In this document: positions 10,679 to 19,063 of the stretch, piece after piece
Layout of the letters: the number at the start of each line of letters is the position of its first letter
Position numbering within the stretch: the first letter of the stretch is position 1
From: Planctomycetota bacterium
Lineage (GTDB): Bacteria > Planctomycetota > UBA1135
Direction: 5' to 3'
Length of the DNA stretch: 64,000 nt
NCBI GenBank assembly: GCA_018671175.1
Contig: JABHIE010000031.1
Span: 354,128 to 418,127 of the forward strand
The notes under the pieces: generated by a model
Seen by the model: only the letters and a program-made list of their open reading frames with translations
The model's database searches: none
What the model was told of the DNA's origin: nothing
Made by a program: the position numbers and the translations under genes

Positions 10679-11701
10679 GCCTTGCTCGGCCTTGCGCCGC
10701 CGTAGTTGCCCACAGGCAGCATCAGCAGAGCGGCCTAAACTCAAACGCAACTTGACGGGCAAACCTGATTTCTCAAGTAAGTCAGCGAAGGCTTGGCAGT
10801 GTGAGCCCTCAGGGCGGCGGAAACCCAAACCCGAAACGGGGTTGTATGGAATCAAATTCACAAAGCAACGCCGACCGTGAAGTAGGCGTCTCAACTCGTC
10901 TGCCTGGGAGAGTGAGTCATTTACGCCGGCCAATAGAACATACTCAACGGTGTATTCACGGCCCGTGGCTTCGAAGACCGCATCGGCTTCTCGGAGCGTT
11001 TCGGCAATACTGCGTTTTGCCACACCCGGGATGAGCTCATGGCGTAGAGCATCAGTCGTAGCATGCAGAGAGAGAGCCAATTTGACTTGGCGCCCCCAGG
11101 CTGCAAATTGCGGCAAACAGCCAGCAGGTGCGACCGTCGAGAGGGTGAGTCGCCGAGCGGCCATCCCGAAGCCCTCGGGGGCCATGAGAGCGTCGAGGGC
11201 TTGCAGTGTGGCGTCAAGGTTGAAGCCGGCATCGCCCATGCCCATGACGACGACGCGGTCAAAAGACCCGTAGCGATGTCTCAGCCATAACGCTTGCTCA
11301 AGAATTTCGCCGGCGGTCAAATTGCGCTCAAGCCCATCTAGACCACTCGCGCAGAACTGACATTTCACGGGGCAGCCGACCTGAGTGGAAAGACAAATCG
11401 TATGCCCTGCTGTGCCAGGCATGTGGACGGCTTCGACGGAAGCGCCGTCTGGGTAACGAATGAGCGTCTTCACGGCGCCATCTTTTGCACCACTTTCAGT
11501 TTCTGCTGTTGAAGACAAAAGCGGGGCGTCAAGCGCCAAATCGTCGCGCAAGCCAGCGGGCAAATCGGTCATGTCTTGCCAATCAGTTGCACCGCGTTGG
11601 AAAACCCAACGGGCAGCATTGCGCCCTTGGAAGGCAGGTACGCCCCGCTCTTTAAACCAAGCCGGCCACTCTGCGGGAGGTAAGTTAAGGAGTTGCGACA
11701 A
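10676..11701 (-). CDS. rlmN: RlmN-like radical SAM rRNA/tRNA methyltransferase
   Basis: RlmN methylates C2 of A2503 in 23S rRNA and A37 in some tRNAs. The radical-SAM cluster motif is CPVKCQFC (CX3CX2C at 110, 114 and 117 from the chosen start), preceded by STQVG. The conserved C-terminal cysteine that carries the methyl group appears in ADAACGQL. The long open frame begins at 11779, but that overlaps the DHH gene by 95 bases. TTG at 11701 with AAGGA about 10 bases upstream gives a usual RlmN N-terminus (LLNLPPAEWPAWFKERG) and a 17-base overlap. The Cfr/RlmN boundary cannot be settled by eye, but RlmN is more likely. Confidence 0.87.
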   Translation of the reverse strand: MSQLLNLPPAEWPAWFKERGVPAFQGRNAARWVFQRGATDWQDMTDLPAGLRDDLALDAPLLSSTAETESGAKDGAVKTLIRYPDGASVEAVHMPGTAGHTICLSTQVGCPVKCQFCASGLDGLERNLTAGEILEQALWLRHRYGSFDRVVVMGMGDAGFNLDATLQALDALMAPEGFGMAARRLTLSTVAPAGCLPQFAAWGRQVKLALSLHATTDALRHELIPGVAKRSIAETLREADAVFEATGREYTVEYVLLAGVNDSLSQADELRRLLHGRRCFVNLIPYNPVSGLGFRRPEGSHCQAFADLLEKSGLPVKLRLSLGRSADAACGQLRRRKAEQG

Positions 11702-12617
11702 GTTCGTATAAATCCTTGGCCCAAGCCATTGCGGTTTCTTCGTCTGCGGGGTTGCAACCGCCGACACCCAAGTGCCCACCGCCGCCGTATTTTTTCATCA
11801 ATTCGCCAAGATGCGGCCCGCCAGTGGGGCGATTCCAGGGGTTGCTCGCGATTGTGATGTGAACCCCCGCCCGCGTCGGCAAAACCGTAATCGCGTATTG
11901 AATATCAGGGTACAGATAAAACGGCGCAAATCGATCGCGGCGGATTTTCTTAGACCGCAAATCGGCCATCAAAGCACGGTCGTTTTGGCGGCGAATGTTA
12001 GGCGTGAAATTTTCGAGTGCATTGTCGCGGTTGCTACATGAGCGCGCAAAGCACTTATCGACTTGAGGGTTGTCAGCAATTTTTTCAAGGCTCAAATTGC
12101 GCATCCAGCCGACCATGCGGTCGTGAAAGGAGTAATCAGGAGAGCAAGTCAAAGCACGACTAATGCGGATGGCCGGATCAAAGCCAAAGAGTGCTTGCTC
12201 AGCCGATTCAAAGCCCGCCGAGTCGATGACATTTGACCAGTGAATCAAGTCGGCAAAGCGGTCTGGCATCTGCCAGCCCCAATGATCTTTAGCGTGCCCA
12301 GCAATAATCGGTGGGCAGGACGGCGACTCAGGGTCAAATCGCATTGTCGCCGAATCGGCGTAGGCCGCTTCATGTGTTTCGTCTAGAAAAGTCGTGGGAT
12401 GGTGGTCAAACCAATAATCGGCCCGCGGGTGATAATGGAAATCAACAACCGCAAAACGCATATTGAGCGAGAAGTCTTCCCAGTCGAGCGTCTTGTCGAA
12501 ATTTAACCCTAGCCAATCGATCTCGGTCTCGCGGCCCGTGTCGGTCAGAGCTTCTGCCAACATGGCGGCGGAAGCCATGCCGTCAAAGTCGCGGGGATAA
12601 TGAATGCGCAAAGTCAT
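11685..12617 (-). CDS. DHH/DHHA1-family phosphoesterase
   Basis: This is a two-domain DHH phosphoesterase. Motif I is HYPRDFDGMASAAML near the start, the DHH motif is FDHHPT near residue 70, and the C-terminal DHHA1 substrate loop is GGGGHLGVGG. Relatives include nanoRNases (NrnA), c-di-AMP phosphodiesterases and RecJ-like enzymes. The 310-residue size and lack of extra domains suggest an NrnA-like or unassigned small-substrate enzyme. The ATG at 12617 overlaps the TGA of the M1-like gene as ATGA, so the longer frame from 12677 is not needed. It lies between that gene and rlmN in the clp operon. Confidence 0.87.
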   Translation of the reverse strand: MTLRIHYPRDFDGMASAAMLAEALTDTGRETEIDWLGLNFDKTLDWEDFSLNMRFAVVDFHYHPRADYWFDHHPTTFLDETHEAAYADSATMRFDPESPSCPPIIAGHAKDHWGWQMPDRFADLIHWSNVIDSAGFESAEQALFGFDPAIRISRALTCSPDYSFHDRMVGWMRNLSLEKIADNPQVDKCFARSCSNRDNALENFTPNIRRQNDRALMADLRSKKIRRDRFAPFYLYPDIQYAITVLPTRAGVHITIASNPWNRPTGGPHLGELMKKYGGGGHLGVGGCNPADEETAMAWAKDLYELVATP

Positions 12618-14317
12618 GATTTTGGAAGTGGCGGTGGAGTGATGTCGTAAAGATAGGCCTCGAAAAAAGCAGCCCAATCTGTGCCCGTCGCTTTTTCGAG
12701 GGCGTCGCGGAGGTCTTCCGTCGTGAAAGGTCGGTTGCGTGCGAGAAAGGCCATCAAAATGCCGTCAAGCGTCTTTTGGCCCGCCAATCGCTCAATAGCA
12801 GACCAAACCAAAGGGCCACGATGCAGAAGCCGCTGGGGGCCAGAGATGTCGTCGGTTGGAGTCAGGGAAAGCGGTAAAACCATATCGCCCGCATTCTTTT
12901 CATGCTCAACCCATTGTGCGCGCAGTGCCGCTGCGTCGGCAGTAAAACCGCAGTCGAGCAATAGCTGTGCCGTCGCGTATTCGGCAAGGGAAGTCGTCAA
13001 GAATGCCGATGCCGAACCGAGCCCTTTAAGGCGAGTGCCGAAAACTTGAGCGGCGGCCATCCGAGCGATGCTTGTGCGGCGGCTGAGGCCTTGCCATTGA
13101 GCGTCAGGCGGGGATGTCAGCCAGTTGTCGTTTTCGTCAAGCAGCAAAAGGCCCGGGAAGGAATGAGTGCCAGAGCCCGCAAAGGTGGTTGTGTTCCAGG
13201 TGGCCGGTGCGTCAGGCAACCAGCGGGCTGTTGCAGCTGCGAAACGACTTTGTGCCTCAAGGAAGGGCGCGTAACTTTTGCTGCGACTGCCCTTGCGGAG
13301 GAAAATCGGCATGCCGTTAATCTCTTCTTTTAGAAGTGGCCCAGAAACGAATACAGGCCAAGAACGCCCTGGAATGGGCGAATGGAAGTGAATCATGAAA
13401 GAGGCATCGGCTTCGTCTTGCTCAATCGCTATGGGTGGATTCACGCTGACTGCGCCGAGATGAGCTGCGACTTGAACGTTGAGCTTCCAGGCGGGCGGTG
13501 CCAATGCGCCAATGCTTGCATCGAATTCAGGGAGGGCCATCCAGTTTGGGTTAATGGCCGCGAGGGCAAAACCAAGCCGCAGCATGCCTGTATCAAGAAG
13601 GCTATCTTCGGTCAGCGCGTAGCGGATATAGCGCGCACTTTTGCTCACCAATTTTGCGCGCAAGGGCAGTTGCCAATGGAAGGGTGGCAACCCCTCAGGT
13701 GTGTCACGGATGTGGATTTCGCAAAGATACTCGCCACGCTCGTTGGGCCGCAAATCAAGAGAAACTTCAAGCAAGCCAGGGAAAGGTGTGAGCTTTGATA
13801 ATGGCCCAAGGCCACGATGGGTGTCGGTCTGTGCAAGCGGGGCAGGAAGCCACTCGCTCGGTGCGTGGAAGGAATCAAGTGCTAATGTGGCAAGTGACTC
13901 GTCTTGCGTGGCTCCTTCCCAGAGGGCCAAAGTGAGGCGGTCTCCTTTGAGCAAAACGCGCTGAAAAATCGTGACGGCTTGCTCAGCTGAAGTAAGACGA
14001 ATAATCGAGCCCGCGGAAGGCTCACCTGACCATGTTGCCGCCCAGTTTTGCAGCGTGCCATTTTGTTGCTGAAGAAAGGGCTGCCATTGGCGTTGGCGGA
14101 AGTCTTCGGCAACAGATTCGGCTAAGGCGCCAGGCACGGCAATTTGATAGTGGCGAATCTCGAAACGAGCAGAACCATCTGAAAGTGCCGCCGACCAAAC
14201 GCTTTGCTGCCCGGCAGGGATAGCGAAGGCAGAATACCCATCGGGTAGATCCATTGAAAATGGAAGCTCAGCGGCTTGCGGGAGTGCCGCAAGGAGGAGA
14301 GTGGCAAACCACAGCAT
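12614..14317 (-). CDS. Exported M1-peptidase-like protein lacking the zinc motif
   Basis: The 567-residue product has a signal peptide (MLWFATLLLAALPQAAE) and a large beta-rich N-terminal half. The C-terminal half resembles M1 aminopeptidases: SIARMAAAQVFG at 416-427 sits where the family has the HEXXHXWWG block, so both histidines and the glutamate are replaced (R419, M420, A423). The downstream third-ligand segment survives as SLAEYATAQ with E446. The end (GTDWAAFFEAYLYDITPP) also matches the family terminus. It probably folds but cannot bind catalytic zinc, so a binding or scaffolding role is inferred. It starts 11 bases after clpX and couples to the DHH gene by ATGA. Confidence 0.75.
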   Translation of the reverse strand: MLWFATLLLAALPQAAELPFSMDLPDGYSAFAIPAGQQSVWSAALSDGSARFEIRHYQIAVPGALAESVAEDFRQRQWQPFLQQQNGTLQNWAATWSGEPSAGSIIRLTSAEQAVTIFQRVLLKGDRLTLALWEGATQDESLATLALDSFHAPSEWLPAPLAQTDTHRGLGPLSKLTPFPGLLEVSLDLRPNERGEYLCEIHIRDTPEGLPPFHWQLPLRAKLVSKSARYIRYALTEDSLLDTGMLRLGFALAAINPNWMALPEFDASIGALAPPAWKLNVQVAAHLGAVSVNPPIAIEQDEADASFMIHFHSPIPGRSWPVFVSGPLLKEEINGMPIFLRKGSRSKSYAPFLEAQSRFAAATARWLPDAPATWNTTTFAGSGTHSFPGLLLLDENDNWLTSPPDAQWQGLSRRTSIARMAAAQVFGTRLKGLGSASAFLTTSLAEYATAQLLLDCGFTADAAALRAQWVEHEKNAGDMVLPLSLTPTDDISGPQRLLHRGPLVWSAIERLAGQKTLDGILMAFLARNRPFTTEDLRDALEKATGTDWAAFFEAYLYDITPPPLPKS

Positions 14318-14328
14318 GCGAGAGTTTA

Positions 14329-15648
14329 CTAGGCCGTCTCTCGGTGTTCGCTCACGGATTCGAGCAAGACATTGACATTGCCGTTGCGAATCATTTCGCC
14401 TGTGATGACAAACCGTCGCGCATCGCCGTCAAGGTCGGGAATGCGGAACATCAAATCATGCAGCGTGTCTTCGAGGATGGAGCGCAGGGCTCGCACACCC
14501 GTATCGCGGGCGCAGGCCAGGTCAGCAATTTCTTTTAGTGCCTCGTCGGTAAAGGCCAACTCGTGGCCTTCCATGCCGAAATACGCACCGTATTGCTTTG
14601 TCAGCGCATTGCGCGGCTCGGTCAAGATATGGACGAGATCTGCTGCGTCGAGCCCGTGAAGGTGCACATGAACAGCGAGTCGGCCCACAAACTCTGGGAT
14701 TAAGCCGAACTCAATCAAGTCTTTGGTGTCGAGGTGGGGGATTAAACGCTCGCGGTCGGTTAAATCGGCCACAGCTTCTCCCTCGACAGCGCCATGGTCA
14801 AAACCAATCGAGCCCTCGCCAATGCGATGCCCGATGATGTCTTCGATACCTGAGAAAGTGCCACCGCAGAGGAAAAGGATGCCCGAAGTGTCAACCTGCA
14901 ACAGCTGCTGCTCAGGATGCTTCCGCCCACCTTGGGGTGGAACGCTCGCAATCGTGCCTTCGAGGATTTTTAGCAAAGCCTGCTGGACGCCTTCCCCCGA
15001 AACATCTCGGCTGATGGAGACATTTTGAGTGGTGCGTGAAATCTTGTCGATTTCATCAATGTAGATGATGCCGCGCTGGGCCTTTTCGATGTCGTAGTCG
15101 CAGGATTGGAGCAACTTCAAGATGATGTTTTCGACATCTTCGCCAACATAGCCCGCCTCAGTTAGAGTCGTGGCGTCGGCAATTGCAAAGGGCACATCTA
15201 GGACGCGCGCCAAAGTGCGTGCGAGCAAAGTCTTGCCTGACCCTGTTGGGCCGATCATTAAGACATTTGACTTTTCGAGCTCGACATCGGCCCACGCTGG
15301 TCGGTCGTCGCCCTCTTTGGATTGAGCGATTTCAGCCTGCAACCGTTTGTAGTGGTTGTGCACGGCGACGGCCAAAACGCGTTTGGCATCAGACTGACCG
15401 TAAACATATTCGTCGAGTTTGGTCACGACTCCGCGCGGGGTCAGAACCTGACCCTCGACGAGCGCGTTTTCGACGGTCGTTTTCGGATCGACGCGGCGGT
15501 GCTCTTCGTGCAAGATTGAATTGCAAATCTCGACGCACTCGTTGCAGATGTAAATCCCGGGAGGGCCTGCGATGAGTTGCTCAACTTGCGCACGCACCTT
15601 TTCACAAAAGGTGCAGCGTTCGGTTCCAGGGCGTTCGTTACGAGTCAT
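14329..15648 (-). CDS. clpX: ATP-dependent Clp protease ATP-binding subunit ClpX
   Basis: ClpX unfolds tagged substrates and feeds them into ClpP. The 439-residue product has the N-terminal C4 zinc domain (CTFC and CNEC pairs near residues 12-40), Walker A GPTGSGKT, the pore loop GYVGED, Walker [10 protein letters not shown] and the C-terminal small domain. It is transcribed after tig and clpP, with a 65-base gap from clpP that contains a hairpin. The order tig-clpP-clpX is the common bacterial one; lon does not follow. Confidence 0.98.
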   Translation of the reverse strand: MTRNERPGTERCTFCEKVRAQVEQLIAGPPGIYICNECVEICNSILHEEHRRVDPKTTVENALVEGQVLTPRGVVTKLDEYVYGQSDAKRVLAVAVHNHYKRLQAEIAQSKEGDDRPAWADVELEKSNVLMIGPTGSGKTLLARTLARVLDVPFAIADATTLTEAGYVGEDVENIILKLLQSCDYDIEKAQRGIIYIDEIDKISRTTQNVSISRDVSGEGVQQALLKILEGTIASVPPQGGRKHPEQQLLQVDTSGILFLCGGTFSGIEDIIGHRIGEGSIGFDHGAVEGEAVADLTDRERLIPHLDTKDLIEFGLIPEFVGRLAVHVHLHGLDAADLVHILTEPRNALTKQYGAYFGMEGHELAFTDEALKEIADLACARDTGVRALRSILEDTLHDLMFRIPDLDGDARRFVITGEMIRNGNVNVLLESVSEHRETA

Positions 15649-15669
15649 GAGAGCTTAGACATAAGGATA

Positions 15670-15693
15670 CCCCACAAATGGCGTTTTGTGGGG
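15670..15693 (-). terminator. Hairpin between clpP and clpX (weak terminator, attenuator or mRNA-stabilising stem)
   Basis: CCCCACAAA at 15670-15678 pairs perfectly with TTTGTGGGG at 15685-15693 around a 6-base loop. On the minus strand it is followed by TATCCTTATG rather than a T-run, so full intrinsic termination is doubtful. It could reduce clpX expression relative to clpP or protect the clpP 3' end. Confidence 0.5.
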
Positions 15694-15713
15694 CATCGAG
15701 TCGGGGGACTTAA

Positions 15714-16325
15714 TTAATGAACGGCACCAATCACTTGGTCAACAAGGCCGAAATCAACGGCCTCTTGAGCGGAAAGGAAGTTGTCTCGATCGGTGGCCTT
15801 TTCGATTTCTTTGACCTTTTTGTCGCAGTGGTGCGCCAAAATGCCATTGAGGCTCTTTTTGAGTTTGAGAATCTCTTTGACCTGGATTTCCATGTCAGAA
15901 GCCGTGCCTTGCGTACCACCCCAAGGCTGGTGAATCATCACGCGCGAATTGGGCAGGATGAATCGCTTACCTTTGGTGCCACCCGCAAGTAAAACGGCAC
16001 CCATTGAGGCGCATTGGCCGATGCAATAGGTCGCCACATCGCAATCGATGTATTGCATAGTGTCGTACATCGCCAAGCCCGCGGTCACAGAACCACCTGG
16101 GCTGTTGATGTAAACCTGCACATCTTGGGTTTTGTTTTGTTTATGCAAAAACAAAAGCTGGGCGACCACAACATTGGCAACCATGTCATTGACCTCGGTG
16201 CCGATGAAGATAATTCGGTCTTCCATGAGACGCGAATAAAGGTCGTAAGTGCGCTCACCACGCCCTGTCTTTTCGATGACATAGGGAATGGAGAAGGCTT
16301 GGGAGTCGGGGGCGAGTTCGCTCAT
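15714..16325 (-). CDS. clpP: ATP-dependent Clp protease proteolytic subunit ClpP
   Basis: ClpP forms the tetradecameric serine protease barrel. From the ATG at 16325 (203 residues) the catalytic triad is Ser107 in GQCASMGA, His132 in VMIHQPWGG and Asp181 in TDRDNFLSA. The longer frame to 16415 would add 30 non-homologous residues and overlap tig. The gene starts 10 bases after the tig stop. Only one clpP is seen here. Confidence 0.98.
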   Translation of the reverse strand: MSELAPDSQAFSIPYVIEKTGRGERTYDLYSRLMEDRIIFIGTEVNDMVANVVVAQLLFLHKQNKTQDVQVYINSPGGSVTAGLAMYDTMQYIDCDVATYCIGQCASMGAVLLAGGTKGKRFILPNSRVMIHQPWGGTQGTASDMEIQVKEILKLKKSLNGILAHHCDKKVKEIEKATDRDNFLSAQEAVDFGLVDQVIGAVH

Positions 16326-16335
16326 GATGCTTAGC

Positions 16336-17664
16336 CTATTCTGCGGAAGTGCCCGCGGCAACTTTTGTGTGCTGATCCATGAGAGCGAGCAAGTGCCCGC
16401 GCGTCTTGGCCTCAAGGATTTCAGAGCGCATGCCCTCGGTCATATCTTGCTCTTTATAGAAATTCTTGAGCATTTTGACCTCGACGCCGTGTTGGGCGGC
16501 CAAGGCTTGGAACTGCTGATTCATGTCTTTGGAAGTCACGCGGATTTTGTCAACCCGAGCAATCTCGCGCAAGATAAAGAAGTGGCGTAGCTTCCGCTCT
16601 GCCGTTTCGGCTTCAGCTTTGCCATCTGCGGAAGCAGCAATTTGCTTGTCGGCTTCTTCTTCGGGCATGCCTTGTTGCACCATCTGCTTCTTCTGATTTT
16701 CTTTTGTGCCGGCAATCTCTTCTTCGATCATCGAGTCGGGCATATGGAAGGGATTAAGCTCGTGGATCTTTTCGAGTGAATCAAAAAGACGGCGGTCTTG
16801 GTCGCGCTGGAAATTCTCGCGCTCGATGCTCTCTTCAATGCGTGCCTGCAATTCGTCGACATCTTTCATCGCAAATTGCTCGACCAATTCTTCCATGGTC
16901 GCGGGGCGGCTTTTGACGACCTTGACGACTTCAACATGAGCCATGCCTTCTTTGCCAACCCATTCTTCGTTTTGGAAGCCCTCATTAAAAGTAACAGGGA
17001 TTTCAACTTTGTCGCCCGCCTTTGCGCCAGTCATGGCTTTGTCGTAGGCGGCGTCTTCTGAGCCGTAAAGAGCTTGGCCTAAAGAAAGCTTGACGCCATC
17101 TGTCGAATCAGTGGAGTCTTCTTTGTAGTGGTAAGTGAGATTGCATTCGGCAGTCAAATCACCTTCAAGCCCGCCCTCGGCGTCATCAAATTGGACATTG
17201 CCTTCGGTGACCTGCTTGACAGCATCGGCGCGCTGCTCATCGCTTGGCTTGGTGTCGGCGGCTTCAATGGCCACTTCAGGCCAGTCAGGAAGCACCACAC
17301 TCGGGAAGGCCTCGATGACAACTTCGAAAGTGAGCTCGGTGTCAAAAGCAACTTCAATCTCAGAGCCGTCAAAATCTTTGAGGCGCATGGCCACAATTTT
17401 GTGCTCACGAAGGCCTTCGTTAATGACACTCTGAAACATGTCGCCCTTGACCTCATCGATCATGGCGTCGCCGAATTGCTGCCGCAAAACACTGGCAGGG
17501 ATGTGCCCAGGGCGGAAGCCGGGCATCTTCATGCCTTTAGAATATGCTTTGTAGCCGCGGTCAAGCTCTGCCGAAACGCGCTCGGCAGGTATGGTGATGG
17601 CCAATTTGTGGAGGCAGGCGCCGAGGTCGGAAGCCTCAATCGAAAGGGGAGTCTTTATGGACAC
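16336..17664 (-). CDS. tig: Trigger factor
   Basis: The ribosome-bound chaperone and peptidyl-prolyl isomerase. The ribosome-binding signature is [19 protein letters not shown] near residues 47-65, followed by the FKBP-like domain and a long helical C-terminal domain. The 442-residue length is normal. It starts with GTG at 17664. There is no obvious ribosome site, and TAGAAT lies 35 bases upstream, giving a leader of about 29 bases. It heads the tig-clpP-clpX operon. Confidence 0.95.
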   Translation of the reverse strand: MSIKTPLSIEASDLGACLHKLAITIPAERVSAELDRGYKAYSKGMKMPGFRPGHIPASVLRQQFGDAMIDEVKGDMFQSVINEGLREHKIVAMRLKDFDGSEIEVAFDTELTFEVVIEAFPSVVLPDWPEVAIEAADTKPSDEQRADAVKQVTEGNVQFDDAEGGLEGDLTAECNLTYHYKEDSTDSTDGVKLSLGQALYGSEDAAYDKAMTGAKAGDKVEIPVTFNEGFQNEEWVGKEGMAHVEVVKVVKSRPATMEELVEQFAMKDVDELQARIEESIERENFQRDQDRRLFDSLEKIHELNPFHMPDSMIEEEIAGTKENQKKQMVQQGMPEEEADKQIAASADGKAEAETAERKLRHFFILREIARVDKIRVTSKDMNQQFQALAAQHGVEVKMLKNFYKEQDMTEGMRSEILEAKTRGHLLALMDQHTKVAAGTSAE

Positions 17665-17699
17665 AGTTTAGGTTGGGTTTGATCGGAATCGAGCCGCAC

Positions 17700-17705
17700 A
17701 TTCTA
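17700..17705 (-). promoter_or_regulatory. TAGAAT -10 element of tig, overlapping the upstream stop codon
   Basis: The minus strand reads TAGAAT, and its TAG is the stop codon of the upstream HEAT-repeat gene. The predicted start site leaves a leader of about 29 bases before the GTG at 17664. Confidence 0.4.
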
Positions 17706-19013
17706 GCGGATGGCAAGCAAAGCACCAATTGCGCCTTTGTCAAGATATCGCTGGAATTCAGGTAGTTTGCGAGCTTCGCGGATTTGCTCCGCGCTTAAGC
17801 GGGCATTTTGCAGCCATCTCTCAAGATGGCGGGTCTTGTGGGCGCCAGCAGAGCTTCGCGCCGCATAAAACCAATCTTGCGTGGTAAGGCGTTTTAAGTC
17901 GCGGGTGCCCTCGAGTTTTCCGTAAACGCGCACGGCGTTTTTGTAAGCATCTTTGAAAACGCCCAAGTCTACCTCGAGGCGCATGAGCGCAACGCGAGAG
18001 CGCCAATCTTCGGGGTTGGCCTTGACTCGGTCTTTCGGATCTTGGAGCAAGAACTTGTCACCGTTTTTTTCGCCCATCTGATGGAGTGCCCAAGCCAACT
18101 CATAGGCTTGGGGGTCGATGTCTTTGCCACGAAGTAGCGGAGTGAGTTTGCGCGAGATTGAGCGCCAACGAAAAGAAGCGGCACCGCGTTCGATAGCTTG
18201 CAGGAAGTCCAGGCGGTTTGCAGGGGTCGTGACGAAATTTAAAAACCAATCAAGGAGTAAATCTTCCGTGCGCTCGTCTGGGTAGACCGTCCAAAAACGC
18301 GCGAGTGAAATTGGGGAGCAAACATCTTGGGCTAGCCAACTTTCTGGAAGCAAAATGCGCTCAGGAAATGCACGAGCGGCCATGTTGTTGAGAGCGATAT
18401 CTGTTGTAGCGCGAGAAACCGAGGAGAGCGGGGTGGCGGCTAGAAAACCTTGCAAAGCAGTTGGCTCTGCGAATTCAGCAAAGGCTTCAAGGGAAACACG
18501 CGCCAGGGTCGTGTCGGCGCTCGTGAGCCATTGAGCGGCCCGCGCGTGCAAGAATACCGTCCCGCGCTCGATGCAAATACGCAGAGCCAAGGGGCGGTCT
18601 TCCTCGCGAAAACGAGAGAGGAGCGAGAATAAGTCGTCGGCACTCGCAGGACCGAGCGTCTTTTCAAGGAGAAGCAGAGCCGGGCGGATGGGGGAAGCCT
18701 CTGTAGGCGCTGCTGCGAGTTGTTTGCGAATCCAGCGCAGAGCTGGGAGCTGAATCTCAGGTGCCGCGACCAAAAGCGACTGCATAGCCTTGGCGCGGTC
18801 GCCCGATTGGAAGGCCGGGAAATGCTGAGCCCAAGCATCTTCGGCAGCGGCGCGTCGAGCAGCTGTATCTCTTGATAGAGCTTTTTGGACGCGATGCAGC
18901 CCATGCGGCTCCGCCGATTCTTGGGCGGGCGCCGACTCTATTGCAAGCGGCCACTCCATGGTCGATGGCACCATGGCAAGACCCGCCCATGTCAGTAGGG
19001 AGCAAACAAGCAC
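17703..19013 (-). CDS. Exported HEAT-like helical repeat protein
   Basis: The 436-residue product opens with a hydrophobic signal sequence (MLVCSLLTWAGLAMVPS) and continues as alpha-helical repeats rich in Ala, Leu and Arg, for example SLEAFAEFAEPTALQGFL. The C-terminal third has two repeats like TPRs. No catalytic motif is visible. The start is GTG at 19013, with TATTCT 7 bases upstream. It is upstream of tig on the same strand and divergent from mnmG. The role is unknown; protein binding in the periplasm is inferred from the fold. Confidence 0.7.
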   Translation of the reverse strand: MLVCSLLTWAGLAMVPSTMEWPLAIESAPAQESAEPHGLHRVQKALSRDTAARRAAAEDAWAQHFPAFQSGDRAKAMQSLLVAAPEIQLPALRWIRKQLAAAPTEASPIRPALLLLEKTLGPASADDLFSLLSRFREEDRPLALRICIERGTVFLHARAAQWLTSADTTLARVSLEAFAEFAEPTALQGFLAATPLSSVSRATTDIALNNMAARAFPERILLPESWLAQDVCSPISLARFWTVYPDERTEDLLLDWFLNFVTTPANRLDFLQAIERGAASFRWRSISRKLTPLLRGKDIDPQAYELAWALHQMGEKNGDKFLLQDPKDRVKANPEDWRSRVALMRLEVDLGVFKDAYKNAVRVYGKLEGTRDLKRLTTQDWFYAARSSAGAHKTRHLERWLQNARLSAEQIREARKLPEFQRYLDKGAIGALLAIR

Positions 19014-19019
19014 GGCGAT

Positions 19020-19026
19020 TAGAATA
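19020..19026. promoter_or_regulatory. Overlapping divergent -10 elements for mnmG and the HEAT gene
   Basis: The plus strand reads TAGAAT at 19020-19025 (leader of about 32 bases to mnmG), and the minus strand reads TATTCT at 19026-19021, 7 bases from the GTG at 19013. The two hexamers share five positions, so RNA polymerase can open only one direction at a time if both are real. Confidence 0.35.
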
Positions 19027-19063
19027 ACGGGCTCGCGGCGCTCTGTCCGCCCATCATTAAGAG

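Noticed and set aside
15714-16325. ClpP seemed to lack its catalytic Asp because the ERDT block reads EKAT.
   Set aside because: Aligned with E. coli ClpP, the catalytic Asp is the later one in the TDRDNF block, which is present (Asp181).
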